Assembly: GCA_036504995.1 (NCBI GenBank) | Contig: DASXUG010000012.1 | Location: 124,001 to 188,000 of the forward strand | Length of the DNA stretch: 64,000 nt | Origin: DASXUG01 sp036504995 | GTDB lineage: Bacteria; Pseudomonadota; Gammaproteobacteria; Burkholderiales; Methylophilaceae | Direction of reading: 5' to 3' | Shown here: positions 34,912 through 43,307 of the stretch, in pieces | How positions within the stretch are numbered: position 1 is the first letter of the stretch | Layout of the letters: the number at the start of each line of letters is the position of its first letter | The notes under the pieces: model-generated | What the model was told of the DNA's origin: nothing | The model's database searches: none | Seen by the model: only the letters and a program-made list of their open reading frames with translations | Made by a program: the position numbers and the translations under genes

Positions 34912-34949
34912 AAGCGTGGCCTAATTTAAGCATCAGGCCACGCTTTTTA
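34912..34949 (+). terminator. Intrinsic terminator after the diheme cytochrome
   Basis: A perfect 11-base stem AAGCGTGGCCT (34912-34922) / AGGCCACGCTT (34935-34945) followed by TTT. Confidence 0.92.
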
Positions 34950-34968
34950 ATCTCAATTTAAATAATTT

Positions 34969-35787
34969 ATGTCAACCTACGCCATCGGCGATATTCAGGG
35001 TTGTTTCCACTCGTTTCAGAACTTGCTGAAACACATTCAATTTAACCCACAAGCCGATCAACTATGGTTAGTCGGTGACATTATCAATCGTGGCACTGGC
35101 TCGCTAGAGATGCTGCGCTGGGCGCATAAGCACCAGCATGTCGTCAAAATGGTATTAGGCAACCATGATTTGCATACGATTACCGTCGCAGAAGGTTTTG
35201 CCAACGCACACCGTAGTGACACCCTGCAAACCATACTAGATGCCCCTGATAGAGAGACTTTACTCACTTGGTTACGTCATCAACCATTGTTATATGCAGA
35301 GGGTGATTACCTGATGGTGCACGCGGGCTTGCTGCCGCAGTGGTCTGTGGCACAAGCAAAATTACTTGCGGCAGAAGTTGAGTCTGCATTACAAAGCCCT
35401 AATTACCGAGATTTTTTAATTAAGATGTACGGTAATCAACCAACCGTTTGGCGTGATGATGTACAGGGTTTTGATAGATTGCGTATCATCACCAATGCCA
35501 TGACCCGTATGCGTATTTGCTCACTTGCAGGCGAAATGGAGTTTAAATTTAAAGGGGAAGTAGCAGATATTCCGCAAGGCTGGATGCCATGGTTTAAAGC
35601 GCCAAATCGGCAAACCACCGACGTTAAAATAATCTGCGGTCACTGGTCTGCGCTAGGTTTGAAAATCCAACAAAATATTTTCGCGCTTGACACTGGTTGT
35701 TTGTGGGGGGGGCAATTAACCGCACTGCAGCTAGACAATCAGCAGACTTTTCAAGTGCCTTGTGATTTGCGTGATCGCCCGCAATAG
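34969..35787 (+). CDS. apaH: Symmetrical diadenosine tetraphosphatase
   Basis: A 272-residue calcineurin-type phosphatase. Metal-site motifs are YAIGDIQGC, LVGDIINRGTGS, VLGNHDLH and MVHAGLLPQW, plus a late CGHWSALG. It hydrolyses Ap4A to two ADP and removes Np4N caps from RNA. The length equals that of family members. It converges with the acyltransferase gene across a 21-base gap. Confidence 0.95.
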   Translation: MSTYAIGDIQGCFHSFQNLLKHIQFNPQADQLWLVGDIINRGTGSLEMLRWAHKHQHVVKMVLGNHDLHTITVAEGFANAHRSDTLQTILDAPDRETLLTWLRHQPLLYAEGDYLMVHAGLLPQWSVAQAKLLAAEVESALQSPNYRDFLIKMYGNQPTVWRDDVQGFDRLRIITNAMTRMRICSLAGEMEFKFKGEVADIPQGWMPWFKAPNRQTTDVKIICGHWSALGLKIQQNIFALDTGCLWGGQLTALQLDNQQTFQVPCDLRDRPQ

Positions 35788-35808
35788 GATATCTCTCTTT
35801 TATAAAAC

Positions 35809-36645
35809 TTAAGCGTTGATTTGAGCGCTTTCTTTTGAAAACTCCATATCATCTACCGAAGACACAGCATCTAACAAATTCAACTTTTCTGCTACTTTTT
35901 GCCTCACTAGGATAGTTAAACTCCGTCTATCATGACCTTTGGGTGAGATAGGCGCCAAAAACTCCAGCTCTACTACTGGGTTTTTAAGCGATACGATTTG
36001 CCACATTGAATAGAGTAGCGAAGTTTCACCCGCATAGGCCATTTCAATATTTGGACTACCATCTGGATTGGGGTAGCGAATCACAAAAGGCCAGATTGGG
36101 CGCTCATTATTGATAGCAGATTGCATTAGGCTACCCTTAAATGGCTTAAGCTCGGTACCGTCTGTGGTAGTACCTTCTGGGAAATAGCATAAGCAATCCC
36201 CAGCGCTTAGACTTTCTGTGGTTATTTCGACGATACGCCCAGCGTCTTGTTTTTTTGCTCGATCAATAAACAGGGTGTTTGCGTTTACAGCCAACCTGCC
36301 AAATACTGGCCAGTTGCGGACTTCTGATTTTGAGACAAAACGTACTGCACGTACGCTGTTAAGTGCATGAATATCTAGCCATGAAATATGATTAGCCACA
36401 AACATGGTGCTTGTGATGTCACGGTTTGGCAGATGCCCTTTTTTAATGACACGGACATTCATAACAGCCAGCAAACTCGCAGCCCATTTGCTGATAATAA
36501 GGTCGCGTTGCTTAGCTGTGACTTTAGGTAAGACAAAAGCGCCAATCATCAAACCGTAGAGCGTGTGTATCACCATGCGGGCGATACGGAAAACACGAAC
36601 AACGGGCGACGAATAGCGCTTTTGGGGTAATGAGTTAACTGACAA
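35809..36645 (-). CDS. olsA: Lysophospholipid acyltransferase (PlsC/OlsA-like)
   Basis: A 278-residue acyltransferase with the HX4D motif in VANHISWLDIHAL, a membrane-associated N terminus, and the phosphate-binding FPEGTTTDG. It directly follows an OlsB-like gene (2-base gap), so it is probably the second acyltransferase of ornithine-lipid synthesis, adding the acyl chain to lyso-ornithine lipid. General 1-acylglycerol-3-phosphate acyltransferase activity is an alternative; the symbol rests on context. Confidence 0.78.
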   Translation of the reverse strand: MSVNSLPQKRYSSPVVRVFRIARMVIHTLYGLMIGAFVLPKVTAKQRDLIISKWAASLLAVMNVRVIKKGHLPNRDITSTMFVANHISWLDIHALNSVRAVRFVSKSEVRNWPVFGRLAVNANTLFIDRAKKQDAGRIVEITTESLSAGDCLCYFPEGTTTDGTELKPFKGSLMQSAINNERPIWPFVIRYPNPDGSPNIEMAYAGETSLLYSMWQIVSLKNPVVELEFLAPISPKGHDRRSLTILVRQKVAEKLNLLDAVSSVDDMEFSKESAQINA

Positions 36646-36647
36646 AA

Positions 36648-37397
36648 TTATTTAAAGAAATGCGCCGCATACCGCCTGTTAATGCGAGACAAAGGCAACA
36701 TCACTAACATATCTGCGCTATTAAAATCGGGATCCCATGCTGGCTCACCGCAAATATAAGCGCCGATTCTTAAATAACCTTTAATCAATGCGGGGCAAGT
36801 CACTTCCATATCGGTAGCAAGGGCTTCCAATGGCAACGGGCAACGTGGAAATACGCGATACTCTGCTGGCGCAAGATACTTCTCTTTTAAACTGTGATAC
36901 AAGCTAGCCGCCATGTGACCACCATCAGCCATGCCAACACTGCCGCAGCCAATCATATATTCATAGCGATTTGCTTGCATGTATTTTGCTAAGCCACCCC
37001 ACAACATGGTAATGGTGCCACCATTTCGATAATCAGGATGCACGCAAGCGCGACCAACCTCGACGGTACGATCAAACAGGTTTTCCAAACGGCTTAAATC
37101 AAACTCGTTGTTTGAATAATAACCACCCGCCTTTTTCGCCATGGTTGGGTTTAGAATACGGTAAGTACCGACAACTTCGTTGGTTTCGCTGTCGCGAATA
37201 AGCAGATGCTCACAAAACTCATCAAATGGATCACGATCATAGCCATCCGTGCTAGCGAGGTTAGCACCCATTTCTTCAGCAAATATTTTATAGCGAAGTC
37301 TTTGCGCTTCTTCTAGCTCTGAAGCATTGCGCGCAAAACTTGTGTATAACTGGCTCGGTTCAACTTGCGTACCAAGCGAGGAATGCTTATCCAGCAT
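36648..37397 (-). CDS. olsB: Ornithine-acyl-ACP N-acyltransferase-like protein (OlsB family)
   Basis: A 249-residue GNAT-fold protein of the OlsB/hemolysin-like family. Motifs include AQRLRYKIFAEEMGA, FDEFCEHLLI, TVEVGRACVHPDYRNGG, IGCGSVGM and a C-terminal KGYLRIGAYICGEPAWDPDF. OlsB makes the amide bond between ornithine and a 3-hydroxyacyl chain, the first step to phosphorus-free ornithine lipids. It lies directly upstream of a PlsC-like gene, the olsBA arrangement. Confidence 0.82.
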   Translation of the reverse strand: MLDKHSSLGTQVEPSQLYTSFARNASELEEAQRLRYKIFAEEMGANLASTDGYDRDPFDEFCEHLLIRDSETNEVVGTYRILNPTMAKKAGGYYSNNEFDLSRLENLFDRTVEVGRACVHPDYRNGGTITMLWGGLAKYMQANRYEYMIGCGSVGMADGGHMAASLYHSLKEKYLAPAEYRVFPRCPLPLEALATDMEVTCPALIKGYLRIGAYICGEPAWDPDFNSADMLVMLPLSRINRRYAAHFFK

Positions 37398-37511
37398 GTT
37401 TTAATCCCCAAGATTGATTTAGACAGTTAAAACTTTACGAATATTATATGACAATACTGTGACTTTTTTTTGAAAATTAAGTTAATTGACATATTTACTT
37501 CCCCAAAATGC

Positions 37512-37541
37512 AACAATAGCCCGCGAGCGGGCTATTGTTTT
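37512..37541. terminator. Strong bidirectional hairpin terminator
   Basis: A perfect 13-base stem AACAATAGCCCGC (37512-37524) / GCGGGCTATTGTT (37527-37539). It lies downstream of the glycine-zipper gene and upstream of olsB. The A-rich and T-rich bases at the stem ends give a T-rich flank in both directions. Confidence 0.82.
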
Positions 37542-37586
37542 ATGGCAGAACTAAATACCAAGAATTACATATTTTGTAATGGATAA

Positions 37587-38039
37587 TCAATGACTTACGC
37601 GTGTCGTGCCACCACTTTCAACTAAGCGCACTTTCTCACCTGGCACAAATTTATCATCGGCCTCTTGCACAATTGCAACCAGCGTTCCATTTTCAAGCTT
37701 TACAGTAATTTCCAATCCATCTTTACGTGTTAAGCCTTCTTCAGCGGCTGAGCCCGCTAGGCCACCAGCCACGGCGCCAATAGCAGCCATGATTGCAGAC
37801 CCTCTACCTTGCCCAACCGTGCTACCTGCCACGCCTCCAATCACGCCACCCGCAATGGTGCCAACTGGGCTTTTAGTCCCCTCAAGCTTGACTTGGCGCA
37901 CACTTTCTACCACACCCAATTTCACCGTTTGCACTTTACGTGCTTCATCACGGCTATACACACTACCTGAGTTGGAACTGGCACAAGCGCCTAAAAATAG
38001 GCTAAATGCCGCAATGGCTAATAGTGGGGTAATACGCAT
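37587..38039 (-). CDS. Glycine-zipper outer-membrane lipoprotein (SlyB/Pcp-like)
   Basis: A 150-residue lipoprotein starting at the ATG at 38039, which has AGGAG 8 bases upstream; a longer in-frame version lacks this. The lipobox is LGACASS. A glycine-zipper double membrane segment follows (GTIAGGVIGGVAGS ... AAIGAVAGGLAGSAAEEG), then a small beta domain ending in VRLVESGGTTR. Such proteins stabilise the outer membrane. The promoter probably lies in the 3' end of the PfkB gene or in the 34-base gap. Confidence 0.88.
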   Translation of the reverse strand: MRITPLLAIAAFSLFLGACASSNSGSVYSRDEARKVQTVKLGVVESVRQVKLEGTKSPVGTIAGGVIGGVAGSTVGQGRGSAIMAAIGAVAGGLAGSAAEEGLTRKDGLEITVKLENGTLVAIVQEADDKFVPGEKVRLVESGGTTRVSH

Positions 38040-38073
38040 GTTAACTCTCCTTAATTTAAGCTGCTCCGCTGGC

Positions 38074-39018
38074 TTATTCGTCAAGTTTGACGCTATCTAC
38101 CAATGCTTGAGTATAAATATTTTCAATGTCTTGTCTAGTTGGCTGATGATTCTGGCCGCCACGACTCGCAATTTTGATTGCACCCATGACAGACGCCAAT
38201 CTACCACAGGTTAACCAATCCCAGCCACGTTGCATGCCGTACAACAGACCTGCGCGGTAGGCATCACCACAGCCTGTGGGGTCTACCACGGCATCTGCTT
38301 TAACGCTAGGAATGTCAAAACGTTGACCATCCGCATAGATTGTTGAACCATTTGCACCTTGTGTGACGATTAATGCCTTCACCTTCGCCGCCAGCACATC
38401 GATATTGTGACCTGTTTTCTCTTGTAAAAGTTGCGCTTCGTAATCGTTTACTGCCAAATAATCTGCCATATCGATAAAGTGCATCAGCTCTTCACCATTA
38501 AACATTGGCAAACCTTGGCCTGGATCAAATAAGAATGGAATGCCAGCCTCATGGCATTCACGCGCATGCTGAAACATGCCCTCACGGCCATCGGGCGCGA
38601 TAATCGCGAGTGTGACGCCATCGGTATCTTTTACGCTATTTTGGTGAGATTCATTCATCGCCCCTGGATGAAATGCAGTGATTTGATTATCGTCCAAGTC
38701 AGTAGTAATAAAGGCTTGTGCTGTAAAGCTACTGTTGATTGTTTTAATGTGCTTACGACTAATACCATTGCTATCTAGCCAAGCTGTGTATGCGCCAAAA
38801 TCATCGCCCACGGTTGCCATGATGAGCGGATTATCTTCTAAAAGTTGTAAGTTGTAGGCGATATTCCCCGCAGTACCACCAAATTCGCGGCGCATTTCAG
38901 GCACTAAAAAAGCCACGTTTAACATGTGAATTTTTTCTGGCAAGATGTGTTCTTTAAATTGACCTGAAAACACCATAATGGTGTCAAACGCGAGTGAGCC
39001 GCAGATTAAAGTTTGCAT
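38074..39018 (-). CDS. PfkB-family carbohydrate/nucleoside kinase (adenosine-kinase-like)
   Basis: A 314-residue kinase starting at the ATG at 39018 (MQTLICGSLAFDTI), the normal N terminus of the family; an upstream in-frame ATG adds 18 unlikely residues. PfkB signatures are GGTAGNIAYNL near the N terminus and VDPTGCGDAYRAG with the catalytic Asp near the C terminus. Related proteobacterial proteins are annotated adenosine kinase or ribokinase-like. The substrate is not fixed by the sequence; an adenosine or sugar kinase is the best call. Confidence 0.85.
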   Translation of the reverse strand: MQTLICGSLAFDTIMVFSGQFKEHILPEKIHMLNVAFLVPEMRREFGGTAGNIAYNLQLLEDNPLIMATVGDDFGAYTAWLDSNGISRKHIKTINSSFTAQAFITTDLDDNQITAFHPGAMNESHQNSVKDTDGVTLAIIAPDGREGMFQHARECHEAGIPFLFDPGQGLPMFNGEELMHFIDMADYLAVNDYEAQLLQEKTGHNIDVLAAKVKALIVTQGANGSTIYADGQRFDIPSVKADAVVDPTGCGDAYRAGLLYGMQRGWDWLTCGRLASVMGAIKIASRGGQNHQPTRQDIENIYTQALVDSVKLDE

Positions 39019-39268
39019 GGAAATTTCTTTGTAAGTAGTGAATGATGAAAACGGTATTATCGCATCATTCAATAATTCGACAAGTTAGGAGGCATGATGC
39101 CAGATAAATTATTTACACTTAATCAGCAGGGAAATCTGTTATCAAAAACAATCCATTCCTATTCACACTCAAAATTAAGCAAGATTTATTGCGCAAAACC
39201 CACTAAAATAACGCTTATCGGAATAGCTTGCTTGTAGATTTGTTTAGTCAAAACTTAGGATCGCCCCC

Positions 39269-40810
39269 ATGAACACCACCCCAGTAATTCTGCTTATTCT
39301 TGATGGCTTTGGTTATCGTGAAGACATCACCGACAACGCCATTGCCCAAGCCAACAAACCTAATTGGGATCAGTTGTGGAAACAATACCCACATACACTG
39401 ATCAATGCTTCAGAGAGTTTTGTTGGTTTGCCAGCAGGACAAATGGGGAACTCCGAAGTTGGGCACTTAAACATTGGTGCGGGGCGCATTGTGTTTCAAG
39501 AATTTGAGCGCATTAATAACTCCATTAGTTCTGGCGAGTTCTATAGCAATCCTACTTTGGTTGAGGCAATGAACACAGCAAAAAGTGCAGATAAAGCCGT
39601 GCATATTTTTGGCTTGGTATCAGACGGAGGCGTACATAGCCACCAAGACCATATACATGCAATGATTACCATGGCGGCTAAATCTGGCGTCGATAAAATT
39701 TACGTGCACGCCTTTTTAGATGGACGCGATACCCCGCCTGTGAGTGCCAAACCTTATCTGCAAAAACTTGAAGACCATTGCAAAACGGTCAGCCATGCAA
39801 AAATTGCCAGTATTTGCGGCCGCTATTATGCGATGGATAGAGATAAGCGTTGGGAACGTGTCGCGCCAGCTTACAAATTATTATCCGAAGGCATTGGCGA
39901 GTTTACGGCGACCTCTGCACTAGCTGGTTTAGAAGCGGCCTATGCACGTGGTGAAAACGATGAGTTTGTCAAAGCCACTGCCATTAATCAGGCAGGCGAG
40001 GCACCAATTCGCATGCAAGATGGTGATGTGATTGTGTTTATGAACTTCCGCTCCGATCGTGCTCGCCAAATGACAACATGTTTTCTAGATGACAGTTTTA
40101 CTGGTTTTGAGCGTGAATATCGCCCGAAATTGGGCGGCTATTACACACTGACGATGTACGACAAAAATGAGAAAAATGCGCAAGTGATATTCCCACCCAA
40201 CAATGTGACCAACACATTTGGCGAGTATATTTCAACACTTGGACTTAAACAGTTACGTATCGCCGAAACAGAAAAGTATCCACACGTGACTTTCTTTTTT
40301 AACGGTGGCGAAGAGCAAGTATTTGCTGGCGAAGATCGCATTTTAGTCCCCTCTCCCAAAGTCGCCACCTATGATTTACAACCAGAGATGAGTGCACCAG
40401 AAGTGACCGATAAACTGGTAGAAGCCATTTTAAGCAAACAATATGGCGCCATTATTTGCAACTATGCCAACTGCGATATGGTTGGGCATACCGGCATACT
40501 GCCTGCGGCGATTAAAGCGGTCGAAACGATAGACACCTGTATTGGTCGCGTAGTGAAAGCCATGCAAAGCATAGGGGGCGAAGTGATTATTACCGCTGAC
40601 CACGGTAATGTGGAGCAAATGCAAGATATTGAGAATAACCAGCCGCACACGCAACACACCACCAATTTGGTACCGTTATTATATATTGGCCGCCCAGCCA
40701 CCATGGCAGCAACAGGTGCGTTATCGGACCTTGCACCAAGCTTGTTAAAAATGATGGGGTTACCACAACCTGTTGAAATGACTGGAAAAGCACTCATTGA
40801 TTTTGCGTAA
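39269..40810 (+). CDS. gpmI: 2,3-bisphosphoglycerate-independent phosphoglycerate mutase
   Basis: A 513-residue iPGM of usual length. The first metal site is LLILDGFGYRED and the catalytic Ser lies in QMGNSEVGHLNIGAGR; later come DGRDTPP, GRYYAMDRDKRWERV, CDMVGHTG and ITADHGNVE. It interconverts 3- and 2-phosphoglycerate with Mn2+. The next gene begins inside its 3' end, so the two are coupled. A gpmI-envC arrangement is common in proteobacteria. Confidence 0.96.
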   Translation: MNTTPVILLILDGFGYREDITDNAIAQANKPNWDQLWKQYPHTLINASESFVGLPAGQMGNSEVGHLNIGAGRIVFQEFERINNSISSGEFYSNPTLVEAMNTAKSADKAVHIFGLVSDGGVHSHQDHIHAMITMAAKSGVDKIYVHAFLDGRDTPPVSAKPYLQKLEDHCKTVSHAKIASICGRYYAMDRDKRWERVAPAYKLLSEGIGEFTATSALAGLEAAYARGENDEFVKATAINQAGEAPIRMQDGDVIVFMNFRSDRARQMTTCFLDDSFTGFEREYRPKLGGYYTLTMYDKNEKNAQVIFPPNNVTNTFGEYISTLGLKQLRIAETEKYPHVTFFFNGGEEQVFAGEDRILVPSPKVATYDLQPEMSAPEVTDKLVEAILSKQYGAIICNYANCDMVGHTGILPAAIKAVETIDTCIGRVVKAMQSIGGEVIITADHGNVEQMQDIENNQPHTQHTTNLVPLLYIGRPATMAATGALSDLAPSLLKMMGLPQPVEMTGKALIDFA

Positions 40811-42344
40811 ATTTTCAGTGTTAGCGTCTCACTTTTCAGTGAAGTTTTTAGCCTATACGTTTCTTATTAGTGCACTTACATTTGCAAGCTTCAGTGCTAC
40901 CGCAAAAGAAACTGAGTCGTCTAAAACTACGGCGAAGGCGAAACACGTCGCTCAAACCAAGCCAGCAAAAAACGCTAGCAAGACTGAAAAACAAGATAAG
41001 GTTTCTGATAAGACTGCTGAGAAAAAGAGCTCAAAAACAAAATCAGCAACGGCCAGTAGCGATAAGACTAAGTCAAAGTCAAACCATCTAAAATCGAACG
41101 ACGTTAAGCCAAATATTAAAGTTGAGCAGTCTAAGGCTGAACTCAGCAATATACATCAGCGCATTGAGTCCCTACAAAAAGATCTCGCCAACAAACAAGA
41201 AGCACAAGCGGATGTTTCAGACGCGCTTAAAGCAAGCGAAAAATCGATTAGCGACACCAACCGCAAGCTGTTTGAACTCAATCAAAAACACAAAGAAAAT
41301 CGTAACACACTGAGCGCCTTACAACAGAAAAAAACCAGCTTAGAAAACACCATTGCACAACAAAAAGCGTTATTAGCTTCGCAGTATTATCAACAATATA
41401 TCCATGGCAAACCCAACTACATTCAAGTAGTGCTGCAAGAGCAGCAACCTGGTGCGATGGCGCGACAATTGCAATATTTAAGCTACATCTCTCGTGCGCG
41501 CTCACAACTGATAGAGTCCATGAGTGATAATCTTGGCACGGTAGTTAAGCTCAATACACAAACTGCAGAGACATTGAAGCAAATCACCTCGCTCAAAACC
41601 GAACAAGAGCAACAACGTCTTACCCTGGTCTCAGAAAAAAATGAGCACAGCCAAGTGTTAGCCAAATTATCCACACAAATCAGCGCGCAACGCAATGAGA
41701 TTGATAAATTAAAACGTGATGAGGCCAATCTATCGCAATTGGTAGAAGATCTGACGCGCAAACTTGCAGAACAAGCAGCACGTCAAAAACAGGCAAGAAG
41801 CCAGCCCAAACCCAGCAAAGCAAGGCCTAACCCAGCAAAAGAGTCAGGCACACCTGATAACAACGATATTGAAGCACCATCACCCCAACGCAGTGCAACC
41901 CTTGCTCGTAATGACACGTTACCTTCAGAAGCTTTTGAAGGAGGGAATTTTGGCGCACTACGTGGCAAACTGAACCTACCTGTACGTGGAGAACTGACCA
42001 ACCACTTTGGCGATGCACGTGCCGATACTGGCGTTTCATGGAAAGGCCTGTTTATTCGCGCCAACGAAGGCAGCGAGGTTAAATCTATCGCCAGCGGTCG
42101 CGTGGTATTTGCAGATTGGATGCGTGGATTTGGTAACTTACTGATTATCGATCATGGCGATGGCTATATGAGTTTGTACGGCAATAATCAAGCGCTGCTG
42201 CGTAAAGTGGGCGATACCGTCAAAGGCGGCGATACTGTGGCCTCAGTTGGCAATAGCGGCGGCAATGAAGCCAACGGCCTATACTATGAGCTACGTAAAC
42301 AAAGCAAACCGTTTGATCCCTTGAGTTGGAGCGTGGTTAGGTAG
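40797..42344 (+). CDS. Murein hydrolase activator, EnvC-like (M23/LytM domain)
   Basis: A 515-residue exported protein. The start is uncertain: a TTG at 40797 overlaps gpmI, and GTG codons at 40818 or 40839 are alternatives. A signal peptide ends at SATAKE. A Lys/Ser/Thr-rich linker, a long coiled coil (about 105-330) and a C-terminal LytM domain (about 390-515) follow. The LytM metal ligands are missing: the HxH position reads YYEL and the first His region is GVSWKGLFI. This is the degenerate EnvC type, which activates amidases at the division septum rather than cutting peptidoglycan itself. Confidence 0.85.
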   Translation: MILRKFSVLASHFSVKFLAYTFLISALTFASFSATAKETESSKTTAKAKHVAQTKPAKNASKTEKQDKVSDKTAEKKSSKTKSATASSDKTKSKSNHLKSNDVKPNIKVEQSKAELSNIHQRIESLQKDLANKQEAQADVSDALKASEKSISDTNRKLFELNQKHKENRNTLSALQQKKTSLENTIAQQKALLASQYYQQYIHGKPNYIQVVLQEQQPGAMARQLQYLSYISRARSQLIESMSDNLGTVVKLNTQTAETLKQITSLKTEQEQQRLTLVSEKNEHSQVLAKLSTQISAQRNEIDKLKRDEANLSQLVEDLTRKLAEQAARQKQARSQPKPSKARPNPAKESGTPDNNDIEAPSPQRSATLARNDTLPSEAFEGGNFGALRGKLNLPVRGELTNHFGDARADTGVSWKGLFIRANEGSEVKSIASGRVVFADWMRGFGNLLIIDHGDGYMSLYGNNQALLRKVGDTVKGGDTVASVGNSGGNEANGLYYELRKQSKPFDPLSWSVVR

Positions 42345-42532
42345 CCTGAATTTAATAATTTACTTTAAAACCAATCTTTGTCAAAACCATCGGTTGTTAA
42401 ATTAATTATATATTTACCTGCAACACAAGCTGAGGCAAACTACGGTTTAACTCAACCGATGCGCGTTTCTACAGTCACAGCAAATCGAACAATTTAACCA
42501 ACATTGCTTCCACGAAAGAAAGATTTTCTAAT

Positions 42533-43186
42533 ATGAAACTTGCAGTTGATAAATCATTCTGTATTAGTATCAATAATAGAGTAGATAGGCAAAATCTGGC
42601 TTTAGAAAATTTAAAGCCAGTTGAAAATAAGACAGAGTTTTGGCTTGTTGAAAAAGACCATGAAAACCCTGAACGTGGCTGCTATAACTCCCATAGAAAT
42701 ATTGCCTTATATGGGCTGGAGCACAACCTAGACCGAGTTATGGTATTTGAAGACGATGTTGAATTCATCAGGTTGCCATCCGAAAATCAAATCAAAAAAA
42801 TCAACCATCATTTGTTAAACAATGAGGGAGAAATATTTTATCTGGGAGCTGTGCTTGGTGAGATATGGCCAACCAGAAACTGGGGCATTGTGGGCTGCCA
42901 AGTGATGTGCGCGCAATCCTACATTCTCAATCGGAAAGGGATGGAAAAACTTGCTGGGCTACCATATTCCGGAATGCCTGTTGATGTCGCACTTAGCCTA
43001 CAATTTGACGCTTATATGGCTTTCCCCATGCTCACTTCACAAGTTGCAGGCAATATTATCAGCAGTGACATCGCCGAAATAAGAGGCAAGATCGATAATC
43101 TCAGTAGCGACTTCTGGAAAAGCAATAAAAATACAAGCAGACAATACCTATCACTAATTAGAAACCTTCCGAAAGCTTTTCGCTAA
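42533..43186 (+). CDS. Glycosyltransferase family 25 (LPS-type)
   Basis: A 217-residue GT25 protein. It opens with FCISINNRVDRQNLAL, followed by GCYNSHRNIALYGL and the DXD-like metal site MVFEDDVEF, then VGCQVMCAQSYILNRKG. GT25 enzymes add galactose or related sugars to lipooligosaccharide. It stands alone, without other glycan genes nearby, and is followed by a terminator. It seems AT-rich relative to its neighbours, which may reflect later acquisition. Confidence 0.85.
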   Translation: MKLAVDKSFCISINNRVDRQNLALENLKPVENKTEFWLVEKDHENPERGCYNSHRNIALYGLEHNLDRVMVFEDDVEFIRLPSENQIKKINHHLLNNEGEIFYLGAVLGEIWPTRNWGIVGCQVMCAQSYILNRKGMEKLAGLPYSGMPVDVALSLQFDAYMAFPMLTSQVAGNIISSDIAEIRGKIDNLSSDFWKSNKNTSRQYLSLIRNLPKAFR

Positions 43187-43227
43187 ATACTTACAAGCTG
43201 TTGGTAAACGTATTTTCAAGATCATTA

Positions 43228-43254
43228 AAAGCGCTTTTTTGAGGCGCTTTTTTT
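43228..43254 (+). terminator. Intrinsic terminator after the GT25 gene
   Basis: Stem AAAGCGC (43228-43234) / GCGCTTT (43244-43250) with a 9-base loop and a run of seven T. Confidence 0.85.
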
Positions 43255-43307
43255 ATGTCTATGTGTATCGTATATAATGGCTGAAACTCTACTTAAGAAG
43301 CTTTATC

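Noticed and set aside
37606..38214. A 202-codon plus-strand frame
   Set aside because: It is antisense to the glycine-zipper lipoprotein and PfkB genes, both strongly supported; its composition is that of a complementary-strand shadow.
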